Notes under the pieces: model-generated
What the model was told of the DNA's origin: nothing
Seen by the model: the letters and a program-made list of their open reading frames with translations, nothing else
The model's database searches: none
Shown here: positions 45,597 to 55,110 of the stretch, one piece after another
Layout of the letters: each line of letters opens with the position of its first letter
How positions within the stretch are numbered: the first letter of the stretch is position 1
Position numbers and translations under genes: made by a program
Origin: Burkholderiales bacterium
GTDB lineage: Bacteria > Pseudomonadota > Gammaproteobacteria > Burkholderiales > SG8-41
DNA length: 64,000 bases
NCBI GenBank assembly: GCA_020854035.1
Contig: JADZGE010000020.1
Span: 62,001-126,000, forward strand
Reading direction: 5' to 3'

Positions 45597-46265
45597 TCAG
45601 GGGGCCGCGGCGTCCCCCCGCCGCACGGACGGGGAGCAGTGGTACGCCCGCAGCAGCCGCAGCACTTCCTCGTCCTCGACCTGCTCGAAGTCGCGGTAGA
45701 ACGCGCCGATCGCACCGAAGTCCTCCGGCGCGAGCAGGCACTCCACGCGACTGCAGAGCGGACGGAAGTGCTCCAGGGTTTCGGGCGGCGCGACCGGAAC
45801 GGCGATCACGATCTCGTGGGGCTGCGAGGCCTTGAGCACGTGCAGCGCCGCGATCATGGTGGAGCCCGTCGCGATGCCGTCGTCGGTCAGGATGACCGAG
45901 CGCCCGGCCACGGGCGCCGCGGGGCGCGCGGCGCGAAAGAGCTCGCGCCGCCGCCGGATCTCGGATAACTGGTGCTCGCGCTCGCGCGCGAGGTAACCGC
46001 ACTCTTCGCGGGCGACGCGCCGGCCGTAGTCGTTCAGGTACTCCACGCCGTCCTCGCCGATTGCGCCGATCGCGAGCTCCGGCTGCCCCGGTGCGCGGAG
46101 CTTGCGGGCGAGCACGACGTCGAGGTCGGCGCAGAGCTCGCGCGCGAGCACTGCGCCGACCACGACCCCGCCACGGGGAATCCCCAGGACCACCGGTGCG
46201 GTCAGGGCGCGCGCCTTCAGGCGCTGCGCGAGCTGGAGGGCGGCATCCTGGCGGTCCCTGAACAT
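45597..46265 (-). CDS. Type I phosphoribosyltransferase family protein
   Basis: A 222-residue PRTase-fold protein. The PRPP loop is VILTDDGIATGSTM near residues 124-137, with the two acidic residues in front of G-I-A-T-G. The N-terminal LGIPRGGVVVGAVLARELCA resembles the group of predicted phosphoribosyltransferases found next to stress genes and dienelactone-hydrolase-like proteins. The substrate base is unknown. AAGGGGG precedes the ATG. It is placed 49 nt after the hpf gene and 24 nt before ybaK-like, so it is part of the hpf operon. Confidence 0.87.
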   Translation of the reverse strand: MFRDRQDAALQLAQRLKARALTAPVVLGIPRGGVVVGAVLARELCADLDVVLARKLRAPGQPELAIGAIGEDGVEYLNDYGRRVAREECGYLAREREHQLSEIRRRRELFRAARPAAPVAGRSVILTDDGIATGSTMIAALHVLKASQPHEIVIAVPVAPPETLEHFRPLCSRVECLLAPEDFGAIGAFYRDFEQVEDEEVLRLLRAYHCSPSVRRGDAAAP

Positions 46266-46314
46266 GGCGCGTTCCCCCTTGCGATGTTCCCGGCCGGCCG
46301 GAAGGCCGGGCGCG

Positions 46315-46680
46315 CTATTGCTCGCCGCCCCGCGGCGATGCGTGGGTTTTCACGCAGCCGTCCTGCCGCCGCGCGTAATCCTCAAGCTGCCGGCCGACGG
46401 CGTCGAACGCGTCGCGAATCGCGACGTAGACGTCGGTGTAGGCATGGTTGGCGTCCGGCTCGCGGTTGGCCACGATTTCGGTTCCCGGCACCGTTACGTC
46501 CACCCGCACGTGGAAGTGGTTGCCCTTGCGGTGGTGCTGGTGCAACTCCTCGACGACGACCCGGCAACCGATGATCCGGTCGTAATAGCGCTCCAGCCGG
46601 TCGGCGCGCTCGCGGATCCGCGTCTCGACCGCGTCCGAGTGCGTAAGGCCACGGAACGTGATCTGCAATGGCGTTTCCAT
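46315..46680 (-). CDS. hpf: Ribosome hibernation promoting factor (HPF/RaiA) family
   Basis: A 121-residue HPF/RaiA-like protein. It opens with LQITFRGLTHSDAVETRIRE and continues with the basic GNHFHVRVDVTVPGTEIVA and AYTDVYVAIRDAFDAVGRQL, the beta-alpha-beta-beta-beta-alpha pattern of the family. It would bind the 30S decoding centre and inactivate ribosomes in stasis. AAGGAGAC precedes the ATG. It is the first gene of the operon hpf-PRTase-ybaK-P-ATPase, with an FNR-type box about 187 nt upstream. It may be a second HPF besides the one beside rpoN in most proteobacteria. Confidence 0.88.
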   Translation of the reverse strand: METPLQITFRGLTHSDAVETRIRERADRLERYYDRIIGCRVVVEELHQHHRKGNHFHVRVDVTVPGTEIVANREPDANHAYTDVYVAIRDAFDAVGRQLEDYARRQDGCVKTHASPRGGEQ

Positions 46681-46716
46681 GCGTTCTTGTCTCCTTGATT
46701 TCGGTAACGATCATCT

Positions 46717-46908
46717 GTCGCGGAGGCGCAGAGCCCGCAGGGAAGGGCGAGCCCCGGGACACCCCGCACGCTCTCCACCCCTGCCCGCTGCCCGACCGCG
46801 GCGTTTGTGCCGCCGCGACCGCTGTCGAACAGATGATCGGCCCGCGCCGGGATCCCGGGGTTGATCTGTGTCAAGTCTCTCGCCGCGGCCTCCGCGGCTC
46901 CGCGGCTA
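46717..46908. repeat. CGCAGAG/CTCCGCG-type repeat flanking the hpf promoter
   Basis: An arm at 46717-46743 (TGTCGCGGAGGCGCAGAGCC and on) and a weaker inverse arm at 46880-46908 (CGCCGCGGCCTCCGCGGCTC and on) surround the FNR-type box at 46861-46874 in the hpf upstream gap. Same repeat family as at 4151-4300. Confidence 0.55.
46861..46874 (-). promoter_or_regulatory. FNR/ANR-type box upstream of the hpf operon
   Basis: TTGATCTGTGTCAA (TTGAT-N4-GTCAA), centred about 187 nt before the hpf start codon and 44 nt after the end of the ACP gene (minus-strand reading). A GATCAT hexamer about 29 nt downstream could be the -10. The long leader holds a repeat arm. Confidence 0.65.
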
Positions 46909-46917
46909 CTCCCGGGG

Positions 46918-47181
46918 TCACGGCCGCGACGCCACCCGGCGCGCGAGGTAGTCCACCGCCCCGTCGAGCGTGGCGAGGCTGCCGTAATCGCTCTCGGGAA
47001 TGTCGATCTTCAGCACTTCGTGGAGGCGAATGATCACGTTCAGGAAGTCCATCGAGTCGAGATCCACCTGCTCGCGCAGCGGCTCGTCGGGGACGATCGC
47101 GTTCGCGTCGATCTCCGGCGCGATCGAGGAAAGTGTCTCGAGAATCGTCGCGCGGATCGCCTCGGGGCTTGCATCGCTCAT
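46918..47181 (-). CDS. Acyl carrier protein
   Basis: An 87-residue acyl carrier protein. The phosphopantetheine-attachment Ser is in the motif VDLDSMDFLN near residue 43, with the acidic helix around it and IIRLHEVLKIDIPESDYGSL after it. Its ATG overlaps the E2 stop codon (ATGA, 47178-47181), so translation is coupled to the dehydrogenase. It is not the fatty-acid acpP (no fab genes). It may carry an acyl group made by the 2-oxo-acid dehydrogenase or ligase of this operon, which is inference. Confidence 0.88.
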   Translation of the reverse strand: MSDASPEAIRATILETLSSIAPEIDANAIVPDEPLREQVDLDSMDFLNVIIRLHEVLKIDIPESDYGSLATLDGAVDYLARRVASRP

Positions 47182-48416
47182 CGCAGTTTCTCCGGGTTGT
47201 TGATGAGCTTCGCCAGCGCGGAGAGAAAGAGCGCGCCACGGTGGCCGTCGCTCGCCCGGTGATCGGCCGCAAGCGTCGCGGTGACGACCTTGCGGGCGAG
47301 CACGGCGCCGCCGACGACCCGCGGCCGGTCCGCGACTTTGCCCAGACCGACGATCGCGACCTGCGGCGGATGGATCACCGGCAGCACCATTTCCACGCCC
47401 TGCTCGCCGAGGCTCGTCAGGGTCACGGTCGGGTCCGACATCTCGGAGCTGCGCAGGCGCCCGCCCCGCACCCGCCCGGTGAGCTCGCGCAGCGCCGCCA
47501 TCAGCTCATCGAGGCCGAGCCGGTCGGTGTCGTGAATGGCCGGCGCCACCAGCCCGCCCCCGCGCATCGCGATCGCCATGCCGAGATGGATCGCCGCCGA
47601 CGGCTTGAATCCGGCGGGCGTCCAGCATCCGTTGAGTTCCGGGGTCTCGCGCAACGCGAGCGCGACCGCCTTCATGAAGGGCGCCACCGGCAGCAGCCGC
47701 TCTGCCACTCCGCGTTTCAGGTTCTCCGCCGTGAGCCATTCCATCACCGCGGTCGCGTCGATGTCGGCCGACAGATAGTAGTGCGGAATCTCGCGCTTCG
47801 AGCGGCTCATCGCGGCGGCGATCGCCTTGCGCATCTCGCCGTGCCAGTCGGGCCGTCTCCCGCCGGCGGCGACGGCGCGAGTTTCCTCGCCGGGCACTGC
47901 GTTTCCCCTTCCGTCACGGGAAGTGGGGACGGGACGGGGACCCTGCGCCCCCGCCGCGCGCTCCACGTCGGCGCGCGAGATGACACCCCCCGGTGCGCCG
48001 GGATTGATCGACTCGAGCGGAATGCCGAGGTCTTCGGCGAGCTTGCGCGCCGATGGCGAGACGCGCGCGCGCGAGGCGGCATCTACGCCGGGCCGGACCG
48101 GCGCCGGCCGCGGCGCGACGGGGGTCGCAGCCGCACTGGCCGGTGCGGAACCCGGTGGCGGGAGCGGCGGCGCGGCCTCCCCCTTGCCGCGGAGGAGCGC
48201 GAGCACTTCGCCCACGGGAACCTTCCGGCCGGGCTCGACGACGAGCCGCTCGACCACGCCCTCGTCCCAGATCTCGACTTCGATCGCGCCCTTCTGCGTC
48301 TCGACGACAGCGACGACCTGGCCACGCTTCACCGCGTCGCCGGGCTTCACCATCCACTCGACGAGCGTCCCGGCGTCCATGTCGGCGCCGAGGGAGGGCA
48401 TGAGGAACTCGTTCAT
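47178..48416 (-). CDS. 2-oxo acid dehydrogenase E2 (dihydrolipoamide acyltransferase)
   Basis: About 412 residues. One lipoyl domain has its lipoyl-Lys in [12 protein letters not shown], near residue 43. It is followed by a Pro/Ala linker, the peripheral-subunit-binding segment [20 protein letters not shown], and the catalytic acyltransferase core with HxxxDG in [11 protein letters not shown] near the C-terminus. The ATG at 48416 ([18 protein letters not shown]) is preferred; a GTG 24 nt upstream is in frame. No Shine-Dalgarno is clear. It lies downstream of E1beta and is coupled by ATGA to the ACP gene. No E3 gene is present, so E3 is shared. Confidence 0.9.
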   Translation of the reverse strand: MNEFLMPSLGADMDAGTLVEWMVKPGDAVKRGQVVAVVETQKGAIEVEIWDEGVVERLVVEPGRKVPVGEVLALLRGKGEAAPPLPPPGSAPASAAATPVAPRPAPVRPGVDAASRARVSPSARKLAEDLGIPLESINPGAPGGVISRADVERAAGAQGPRPVPTSRDGRGNAVPGEETRAVAAGGRRPDWHGEMRKAIAAAMSRSKREIPHYYLSADIDATAVMEWLTAENLKRGVAERLLPVAPFMKAVALALRETPELNGCWTPAGFKPSAAIHLGMAIAMRGGGLVAPAIHDTDRLGLDELMAALRELTGRVRGGRLRSSEMSDPTVTLTSLGEQGVEMVLPVIHPPQVAIVGLGKVADRPRVVGGAVLARKVVTATLAADHRASDGHRGALFLSALAKLINNPEKLR

Positions 48417-48458
48417 GGTCGGCGCGGTATTGTCGGCCACGGCGGCTCGGTGCGGCCC

Positions 48459-49457
48459 TTACGACCCGGCCTGGCAGGTGCGCAGCGCCGCCTCGACGAT
48501 CTTCGGGACCTGCGGTATCGCCGCGTCCTCGAGGTGCTTCGGATACGGTATCGGCACCTCCGCGCTGCACACGCGCGCGATCGGCGCGTCGAGGTCGTAG
48601 AACGCCTCCTCCATGGCGCGCGCCATGATCTCGGCGGCGAGGCTCCCGGTCTTCCAGCCCTCGTCCACGATCACCATGCGGTGGGTCCTCGCGAGCGAGG
48701 CAAGAACGGTCCCCATATCGAGCGGGCGCAGCGTCCTGAGATCGATCACCTCCGACTGGATGCCCTTCAGGGCGAGTTCCTCCGCCGCGGCGAGCGTCTT
48801 GTGGAGCGAGCCCCCGTAGGTGACGAGCGTGAGATCGCCGCCCTCCCGCCGCACCGCGGCGCGGTCGATGTTGACCGCGCCCGCGTCCGGCGCGAGCGTG
48901 CCTTCGAGGTTGTAGAGGAGCGCGTTCTCGAAGATGATCACGGGGTCCGGATCCTCTAGCGCGGTCCACAGCATGCCGCGCGCGTCCTCCAGCGTGGCGG
49001 GCGTGACGATGCGGATGCCCGGAATGTGCGCGTACCAGCCCTCGAAGCTGTGCGAATGCTGCGCCGCGAGCTGCCGGCCCGCGCCCGTCGCCATGCGGAT
49101 GACGAGCGGTATGCTGAACTGCCCGCCGGACATGTGGCGTATCGTCGCGGCGTTGTTGACGATCTGGTCGAGCGCGAGGAGACTGAAGTTGCAGGTCATC
49201 ACTTCCACGATCGGCAGCATGCCGTTCAGCGCCGCGCCGATGCCGGCGCCGACGAACGCCGACTCGGAGAGCGGCGTGTCGCGGATGCGCTCCTCGCCGA
49301 ACTCCGCGAGGAGCCCCTTGCTGACGGCGTAGCTGCCGCCGTAGCGCCCGACGTCCTCGCCCATGAGGAAGACGCGCGGATCGCGGGCGAGCGCCTCGCG
49401 GTGCGCTTCGCGCAGCGCGTCGCGGTAGGTCGTCCGCCGGGTCAGCTCGTCGTTCAT
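48459..49457 (-). CDS. 2-oxo acid dehydrogenase E1 component, beta subunit
   Basis: A 332-residue E1beta (pyruvate/acetoin/branched-chain dehydrogenase type). Conserved segments are [40 protein letters not shown], the metal-site loop [20 protein letters not shown] and [15 protein letters not shown]. The C-terminal transketolase domain has [11 protein letters not shown] and [13 protein letters not shown]. Its ATG overlaps the E1alpha stop (ATGA, 49454-49457), with GGAGG in front. Whether the substrate is pyruvate or another 2-oxo acid is not settled by motifs. Confidence 0.9.
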   Translation of the reverse strand: MNDELTRRTTYRDALREAHREALARDPRVFLMGEDVGRYGGSYAVSKGLLAEFGEERIRDTPLSESAFVGAGIGAALNGMLPIVEVMTCNFSLLALDQIVNNAATIRHMSGGQFSIPLVIRMATGAGRQLAAQHSHSFEGWYAHIPGIRIVTPATLEDARGMLWTALEDPDPVIIFENALLYNLEGTLAPDAGAVNIDRAAVRREGGDLTLVTYGGSLHKTLAAAEELALKGIQSEVIDLRTLRPLDMGTVLASLARTHRMVIVDEGWKTGSLAAEIMARAMEEAFYDLDAPIARVCSAEVPIPYPKHLEDAAIPQVPKIVEAALRTCQAGS

Positions 49458-50434
49458 GCCGCCTCCGTGTAGACGTCGCGCGTCAGGTTCTCCACCGGCT
49501 CCCAACTCCCCGCCTCCGCGTAGCTCACCGCCGCGGCGACTTCGGCGTCGGCTTCCGCCTCCAGCGCCGCCAGCGCCCCGGTCGCGGCGATGCCCTCGGC
49601 TTCCAGCCGCCGGGTAAAGGACGCGATCGGGCAGCGCTTCTTCCATTCCTCGACCTCGCTCCGGGAGCGGTAGAGCTCGGGATCGAACATCGAGTGCGCC
49701 CGGAAGCGGTAGGTGCGGTACTCGATGAACTGCGGGCCGCCCCCGGCCCGCGCTTCCGCCGCCGCCGCCGCAGTCGCCCGCATCACGGCCGCGACGTCCA
49801 TGCCGTCGACGCAGCGCGCCTTCACCCGGTAGCTTCTCGCCTTCTCGCAGAGATCGACGTTCGCCTCGGAGCGCCCGAGCGCCGTGCCCATGGCGTAGAG
49901 GTTGTTCTCGCACAGGAAGAGCGCCGGCACCTTCCACAGCGCCGCGAGGTTCAGCGACTCGTGGAACTCGCCTTCGGCGATCGCGCCCTCGCCGAAGAAG
50001 CACGCCGTCACCGCCGCGCGCCCCCGCATCCTGTCGGCGAGCGCGAATCCCGCGGCGAGCGGCAAACCGCCGGCCACGATGGCGTTGCCACCGTAGAAGC
50101 GGGTCGCCGCGTCGAAGATGTGCATCGATCCCCCGCGCCCGCGCGAGCAGCCCTCGTACTTGCCGTACATCTCGGCCATGATGCGCCCGGCCGCAATGCC
50201 GCGCACGAGCGCGTGGCCATGCTCGCGGTAGGTCGCCAGTATCGCGTCCTCGCCGCCGAACGCCCGCATCGCCCCCGCCGCGACGGCTTCCTCGCCGATA
50301 TAAAGGTGCAGGAAGCCGCGGATGCGGCCCGCGCTGTAGAGCTCGGCGCACTTCTCCTCGAAACGCCGGACGCGCACCATATCCCGCAGCAGTTCGAGGG
50401 CCACCGCGCGATCGGGAAGCTCTTCGCCGCTCAT
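49454..50434 (-). CDS. 2-oxo acid dehydrogenase E1 component, alpha subunit
   Basis: A 326-residue ThDP-dependent E1alpha. The ThDP/Mg motif [20 protein letters not shown] runs to [11 protein letters not shown], the GDG-x-N pattern with GEG at the start. [18 protein letters not shown] and [10 protein letters not shown] match pyruvate/acetoin dehydrogenase alpha chains. Its ATG overlaps the stop of the acs-like gene (ATGA, 50431-50434). It is the first of the dehydrogenase subunits and decarboxylates a 2-oxo acid. Heterotetrameric E1 of this kind differs from the AceE homodimer usual in proteobacteria, suggesting a special-condition enzyme. Confidence 0.9.
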   Translation of the reverse strand: MSGEELPDRAVALELLRDMVRVRRFEEKCAELYSAGRIRGFLHLYIGEEAVAAGAMRAFGGEDAILATYREHGHALVRGIAAGRIMAEMYGKYEGCSRGRGGSMHIFDAATRFYGGNAIVAGGLPLAAGFALADRMRGRAAVTACFFGEGAIAEGEFHESLNLAALWKVPALFLCENNLYAMGTALGRSEANVDLCEKARSYRVKARCVDGMDVAAVMRATAAAAAEARAGGGPQFIEYRTYRFRAHSMFDPELYRSRSEVEEWKKRCPIASFTRRLEAEGIAATGALAALEAEADAEVAAAVSYAEAGSWEPVENLTRDVYTEAA

Positions 50435-52191
50435 GGCGCCCCTTCCAGCGTGGAGGTGTCTCCTTCGGGCAGGCCCAGCTCGCGGGCCTTCAGCAGCCGC
50501 CGCATGATCTTGCCGCTGCGCGTGCGCGGCAGCGCCGGCAGGAAATCGATCTCCTTGGGAGCCACCGCGGCGCCGAGGCGCTTCCGCGCGAAGCCGAGAA
50601 TCTCGCGGCGCAGTGCCTCGCCCGCCGCGTGCCCGGGTTTCAACGACACGAACGCCTTCACCGTTTCAAGCTGCACCGGGTCGGGCTTGCCGATCACGCC
50701 GGCCTCGGCCACCGCCGGATGCTCCATCAGCGCACTCTCGACCTCGAACGGGCCGATCAGGTGGCCGGAGGACTTGATGACGTCATCGGCCCGTCCCACG
50801 AACCAGTAATAGCCGTCGGCGTCCCGCTTCGCGAGATCGCCCGAGAGGTACCAGCCCCCGGCGAAGCACTTGCGGTAGCGCTCCTCGTCGTCGAGATACG
50901 CGCGGAACATGGAAGGCCAGCCCGGTTTGAGCGCGAGCTCCCCCTCGATGCCGGGCTCGGGAACCGGCTCCACCGATTCGCCGACCCGGCGCACGATCGC
51001 GGCCTCGATGCCGGGCAGGGGCTTGCCCATCGAGCCGGGCTTGATGTCCATCGCGGCGTAGTTGGCCATCATGATCCCGCCGGTTTCCGTCTGCCACCAG
51101 TTGTCGTGGATCGGCAGGCCGAACGCCTCCATGCCCCACAGCACCGCGCTGGGATTCAACGGCTCGCCCACGCTCGCGATGAAGCGGAGATCCGGGAACG
51201 AGCGCCGGCGCGCGGCCCCGGCCCCGCCGCGCATCATCATGCGAACCGCCGTCGGCGCGGTGTACCACACGTTCACCCGCTCGCCCTCGAGGATCGAGTA
51301 CCACCGCTCGGCGTCGAAATCGGCTTCATCCACGATGCTCGTCACGCCGTTCGTGAGCGGCGAGACGATGCCGTAGGAAGTGCCCGTGACCCAGCCCGGA
51401 TCGGCCGTGCACCAGTAGACGTCGCCCGGGTGAAGGTCGAGCGCGATTCTCCCGGTGACGTGGTGCGCGACCACCGCCCCGTGCACGTGCACCGCGCCCT
51501 TGGGTCTGCCGGTCGTCCCGCTCGTGAAGTGCAGCAGCGATGGGTCCTCGGCAACGGTCGGCGGGATGTTGAAACTCGTCCCCGCGCCTTCCATCAGGCG
51601 GTCGTAGTCGAGCACGCCCGGGGCGCGTGGTATCGCGCCGCCTTCGTTTACGACGAGTATGTAGCGCAGCTCCGGCAGCCGCTCGCGCATGCCCGCGAGC
51701 TTGCGCCGGTAGAGGCTCCCGGTGGTGACGAGAACGGCCCCCGCGCCCATGGAGAGCCGCGTGTGGATGGGCTCGGGTCCGAACGCGGAAAAGAGCGGAG
51801 AGACAACGCAGCGGTTCTTGAGGCTCCCGAGGATGGCGACGTAGAGCTCGGGAATCCGGCCGGCGAGCACGAAGACGCGCTGCCCCGCGCCGATGCCGAG
51901 CTGGCGCAGGACGTTGGCGAAGCGGTCGGTCAGCCCCGCGAGATCGCCGTAGGTGAAATCGCGCCGCGCGCCATCCCTTCCGAGCCAGCGGAGCGCAAGT
52001 TGCCCGGCCCGCGGGCCCGCCGCGTGCCGGTCGAGTGCTTCGTGCGCGATGTTAAGCCCGCCCCCCAGCAGCCCCGCGAGGCACCGCCCGGCCCGCCGCC
52101 AGGAGAACGCCGCGCGCTCGCTCGCGTAGTCGCGCAGGTTGGGCGCGAGGCGCCCCGGGATCGGTTCTTTCCTGATGATCCCGGGAATCAC
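50431..52191 (-). CDS. Acetate-CoA ligase / acetyl-CoA synthetase-like
   Basis: About 586 residues of the AMP-forming acyl-CoA synthetase family. Motifs: [19 protein letters not shown] (AMP-binding P-loop), [10 protein letters not shown] (A5), [20 protein letters not shown] (A7/A8 hinge) and the acetylatable Lys in [14 protein letters not shown] near the end. The WWQTETGG pattern and size fit acetate rather than long-chain acids. The start is a GTG at 52191 with only a weak Shine-Dalgarno. The first gene of an operon with E1alpha-E1beta-E2-ACP. An FNR-type box is centred about 92 nt upstream. Confidence 0.88.
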   Translation of the reverse strand: MIPGIIRKEPIPGRLAPNLRDYASERAAFSWRRAGRCLAGLLGGGLNIAHEALDRHAAGPRAGQLALRWLGRDGARRDFTYGDLAGLTDRFANVLRQLGIGAGQRVFVLAGRIPELYVAILGSLKNRCVVSPLFSAFGPEPIHTRLSMGAGAVLVTTGSLYRRKLAGMRERLPELRYILVVNEGGAIPRAPGVLDYDRLMEGAGTSFNIPPTVAEDPSLLHFTSGTTGRPKGAVHVHGAVVAHHVTGRIALDLHPGDVYWCTADPGWVTGTSYGIVSPLTNGVTSIVDEADFDAERWYSILEGERVNVWYTAPTAVRMMMRGGAGAARRRSFPDLRFIASVGEPLNPSAVLWGMEAFGLPIHDNWWQTETGGIMMANYAAMDIKPGSMGKPLPGIEAAIVRRVGESVEPVPEPGIEGELALKPGWPSMFRAYLDDEERYRKCFAGGWYLSGDLAKRDADGYYWFVGRADDVIKSSGHLIGPFEVESALMEHPAVAEAGVIGKPDPVQLETVKAFVSLKPGHAAGEALRREILGFARKRLGAAVAPKEIDFLPALPRTRSGKIMRRLLKARELGLPEGDTSTLEGAP

Positions 52192-52276
52192 GCGGGAACC
52201 CCGATGCGGGCGCTCGCGAGTGGAGGGCGGTCGGACCCCATGAGCAGGCAGTTTCCCGGTTCTGCGACCACACCGG

Positions 52277-52290
52277 TTGACGCAGATCAA
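52277..52290 (-). promoter_or_regulatory. FNR/ANR-type box upstream of the acs-PDH operon
   Basis: TTGACGCAGATCAA (TTGAC-N4-ATCAA), centred about 92 nt before the GTG of the acs-like gene on the same strand. A GAAACT hexamer about 28 nt downstream is a weak -10 candidate. It is the only strong dyad in the about 300-nt gap (52192-52497) to pncB. The rest of the gap (52320-52497) holds spacer sequence with AGCCACGGAAGCACACGGAC and no gene. Confidence 0.68.
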
Positions 52291-52497
52291 GGGTATCGGT
52301 GTTGGTTGGCAGTCCACCCCCGCGGTCAACCACGCTCTCGCCAGCCGCCAGCGGTCAGCCGTGAGGTGGCCGCGTACTCAGTCTTGAGCCGCCGATGAAC
52401 GCCGATTGGTCTAGTTGCATGTCAGCCACGGAAGCACACGGACGCATCGATGTTTTCGGGCCCACTTTCGTATTCGCTGGCGTCTCGCGGCTGGCCG

Positions 52498-53859
52498 CTA
52501 CTTGAGAAGCGCCGGAATCTCCCCGCCCGCCCGGTCCACTTCCGCCGCGAGCTTGCGCAGCGCGGGAGCGATCTCCACCCGGTAGGGCTCGGCGGAATCC
52601 TCCAGCGCGCGCAGCCGCTCGGGCAGGCTCGCGAGTTCCGCCGCCGCCCGCTCGCGCATCGCCTCCAGGCTCTCGGCGGCATGCAGGCGCCGGCCTTTCC
52701 GCATCACCGGCACGAGGAGCGGCGTGCCCGTCTGCTCATCGCCTTCCACCGACACCACGTCGTGCGCCAGCCGGCCGCGCGCATCGCGGTGGCGGTAGAC
52801 CTGCTTTCTGCCCGGCCAGGTCGCCTTCCCGGTCGAGCGCTTGCGCCGGGCCCGCCCGGCGTACTCCTGGAGCTTGTACACCGCGTCGAGGTACGGCGCA
52901 TCGCCGGAGGTGACGAGGCTCGAGCCCACACCGTAGCCGTCGATCGGCGCGCCCGCCGCGGTGAATTCGCGCAGGCGGTATTCGTCGAGGTTGCCGCTCG
53001 CGAAGATCGTCGTGTCCCCGAGCCCGCCTTCGTCGAGGATGCGGCGCACGGACACCGCGAGCGCGCCGAGCTCGCCGCTGTCGAGCCGCACGCCGCCCAC
53101 GCGCACCCCGCGCTCGCGGAGCCTCCCCGCGAGCGCCACGACCTTGCGCGCGCCGGCCTCCGTATCGTAGGTATCGACGAGGAGCGTGGTCCCCTGCGGG
53201 TGGAGCGCCGCGAAGTGCTCGAACGCCGCGGCCTCGTCGTCGTGGGCCTGCACGAAGGAGTGCGCCATCGTGCCGAACAGGGGGATTCCCATCTCGCGCC
53301 CCGCCAGCACGGTCGCGGTGCCCGAGAAGCCGGCGATGTAGCTCGCGCGCGCGGCGAGCATCCCCGCTTCGGCGCCGTGCGCCCGGCGCAGTCCGAAATC
53401 GACCAGGCACCTGCCGGGCGCCGCGAGAACGCAACGCGCCGCTTTCGACGCGACCAGCGTTTCGTAGTGGATCACGTTGATGACCCGCGTCTCGACGAGT
53501 TGCGCCTGCGGCAGCGGCGCGGTCACGCGCAGTACCGGCTCGCCCGGAAAGAACACCGTCCCCTCGCGCATGGCGTGCACCTCGCCGGTAAAGCGCAGCC
53601 GGGCGAGGCAGGCGGCGAAACCCGGCGAGAAGCGCCCCGAGCGCTGCACCCATTCCAGGTCACCTGCCGAAAAGCGCAGTTGCTCGAGGTAGGCGAGCGC
53701 CTGCTCCAGCCCGGCGGCGACGAGGAAGTTGCGCCCGGGCGGGAGCTTCCGCACGAACAGCTCGAAGACCGCGGTCGCTTCCATGCCGCGCGCATGGTAG
53801 GCATCGAGCATCGTGAGCTGATAGAGGTCGGTCAGCAGCGGGGATTCCGCCGGATTCAT
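52498..53859 (-). CDS. pncB: Nicotinate phosphoribosyltransferase
   Basis: A 453-residue NAPRTase that makes nicotinate mononucleotide from nicotinate and PRPP with ATP. Conserved parts are LLTDLYQLTMLDAYHARGM at the start, FGLRRAHGAEAGMLAARASY near residue 160, LFGTMAHSFVQAHDDEAAAF near 190, and VGGVRLDSGELGALAVSVRR with DGYGVGSSLVTSGDAPYLDA near the C-terminal half. Its ATG overlaps the stop of pncA (ATGA, 53856-53859), so the two are coupled. With pncA it forms a complete nicotinamide-to-NaMN salvage unit under the same FNR-type box. Confidence 0.9.
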   Translation of the reverse strand: MNPAESPLLTDLYQLTMLDAYHARGMEATAVFELFVRKLPPGRNFLVAAGLEQALAYLEQLRFSAGDLEWVQRSGRFSPGFAACLARLRFTGEVHAMREGTVFFPGEPVLRVTAPLPQAQLVETRVINVIHYETLVASKAARCVLAAPGRCLVDFGLRRAHGAEAGMLAARASYIAGFSGTATVLAGREMGIPLFGTMAHSFVQAHDDEAAAFEHFAALHPQGTTLLVDTYDTEAGARKVVALAGRLRERGVRVGGVRLDSGELGALAVSVRRILDEGGLGDTTIFASGNLDEYRLREFTAAGAPIDGYGVGSSLVTSGDAPYLDAVYKLQEYAGRARRKRSTGKATWPGRKQVYRHRDARGRLAHDVVSVEGDEQTGTPLLVPVMRKGRRLHAAESLEAMRERAAAELASLPERLRALEDSAEPYRVEIAPALRKLAAEVDRAGGEIPALLK

Positions 53860-54440
53860 GCGAGCCACTCCGCGAGCGTGATGGGGGTAGCGCCGAGCCC
53901 GCGCATCTCGGCCTCCGCCCGCGCGCCATCGCCCGGACGGACGTCCACCGCGCGGATGGCGTCGGTCATGAGCAGCACCTCGAAGCCCGCCGCGAGCGCG
54001 TCGCGCACGGTATTCAACACGCAGTAGTCGGTGGCGAGCCCCCCCGCCAGGATTCTCTTCACGCCCAGCGCCGAAAGACGTGAGGCAAGACCGGTCCCCG
54101 CGAACGCGGAATACGCATCGGCGTCCGCGCCCGTCGCCTTGCTCACGACGAGCGCGTCGGCGGGCAGGGCGAGTCCCTCGGCGAACTCGGCGCCCGGCGT
54201 GCCGGCGATGCAGTGCGGCGGCCACGGGCCGCCCCGCGCCCGGAACGAGCAGTGTCCGGCCGGATGCCAGTCCCGGCTCGCGATGATGGGCAGGGCGCGC
54301 GCCCGCGCGGCCGCGATGTAGCGATTGAGCACCGGCACCACCTCGTCGCCGCGCGGAACGGCGAGCGCGCCCCCGGGGACAAAATCCCGCTGAACGTCCA
54401 CGATCAGCAGGGCCGTCAGGTTATCGGGCCCGTTCGTCAT
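53856..54440 (-). CDS. pncA: Nicotinamidase (isochorismatase-fold amidohydrolase)
   Basis: A 194-residue nicotinamidase that converts nicotinamide to nicotinate. The catalytic Asp is in LIVDVQRDFVPGGALAV near residue 14. The metal-binding D-x-H is in SRDWHPAGHCSF near 53, the catalytic Lys in VVSKATG near 100 and the nucleophilic Cys in GGLATDYCVLNTV near 142. ATG 54440 is chosen so that the protein starts just before the first strand; the frame is open 10 codons further. It is translationally coupled to pncB. An FNR-type box lies about 70 nt upstream, shared with the divergent usp gene. Confidence 0.9.
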   Translation of the reverse strand: MTNGPDNLTALLIVDVQRDFVPGGALAVPRGDEVVPVLNRYIAAARARALPIIASRDWHPAGHCSFRARGGPWPPHCIAGTPGAEFAEGLALPADALVVSKATGADADAYSAFAGTGLASRLSALGVKRILAGGLATDYCVLNTVRDALAAGFEVLLMTDAIRAVDVRPGDGARAEAEMRGLGATPITLAEWLA

Positions 54441-54505
54441 TCCGGCCGCCGCTCCCGCTCGGGAAACCACGAAGACGATCGTATTTCCCCGCCGCGGCCG
54501 GGCGC

Positions 54506-54519
54506 TTGATCTGAATCAA
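54506..54519. promoter_or_regulatory. Shared FNR/ANR-type box between pncA and usp
   Basis: TTGATCTGAATCAA, a perfect dyad. For usp (plus strand) a TAGATT -10 begins at 54541, 28.5 nt from the dyad centre, placing the centre at about -41 of the predicted start site, the class II position of FNR-type activators. For pncA (minus strand) TACGAT at 54478-54483 lies at nearly the same distance. One box can thus serve both promoters. Confidence 0.75.
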
Positions 54520-54575
54520 CATGCGGGCGCGGGGCTACCGTAGATTGCTACCCGATCGAACACGGAGGGCGTTCC

Positions 54576-55007
54576 ATGTACAAGCTCATCCTGGTGCCGG
54601 TGGACGGCAGCGAAGCATCGCGCGAGGCGCTCGAGGAGGCGCTCCTCCTCGCCGCCGACCAGAAAGCCTCGGCGCGTCTCGTCTACGTGTGCGAGCCCGC
54701 CCGGCATGTCGTCATGGAGGGGGTCGTCGATCTCGCCCATGCCATCGAGAAGCAGGGCGCACTGGTCCTCTCGCAGGCGGCCGATCGGGCGAGGGCGTAC
54801 GGCGTCGCGGCGACGACCATCCTCGTCCAGGCCGGCGATCGCCGCGTTGCCGCCGCCATAGTGGACGAAGCAAGGGCGGCGGGCGCGGATCTCATCGCGA
54901 TGGGCACGCACGGGCGGAAAGGCGTGGAGCATCTCTTCCTCGGGAGCGTCGCCGAGGGGGTGGCGCGGCGCGCGGCCGTGCCGGTGCTGCTCGTGCGCAA
55001 GCGTTAG
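54576..55007 (+). CDS. Universal stress protein (UspA family)
   Basis: A 143-residue single-domain UspA protein. It opens LILVPVDGSEASREALEEA, and the ATP-binding pattern G-x2-G-x9-G-S is in MGTHGRKGVEHLFLGSVAE, followed by AVPVLLVRKR. The ATP-binding (UspFG-like) type is suggested. The start ATG is 57 nt after the FNR-type box. In Pseudomonas several usp genes are ANR-controlled, which fits. The 100-nt gap after it holds no gene. Confidence 0.9.
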   Translation: MYKLILVPVDGSEASREALEEALLLAADQKASARLVYVCEPARHVVMEGVVDLAHAIEKQGALVLSQAADRARAYGVAATTILVQAGDRRVAAAIVDEARAAGADLIAMGTHGRKGVEHLFLGSVAEGVARRAAVPVLLVRKR

Positions 55008-55110
55008 CGAATCGCTGGAAATTCCCTGTTTCGCCGCTCGCGCGAAGGCGGGAACCCGGTAGCGTCAAGCAACTCCCGGATGCCCGCCGCCGCGAGCAGG
55101 CAGGACATCC

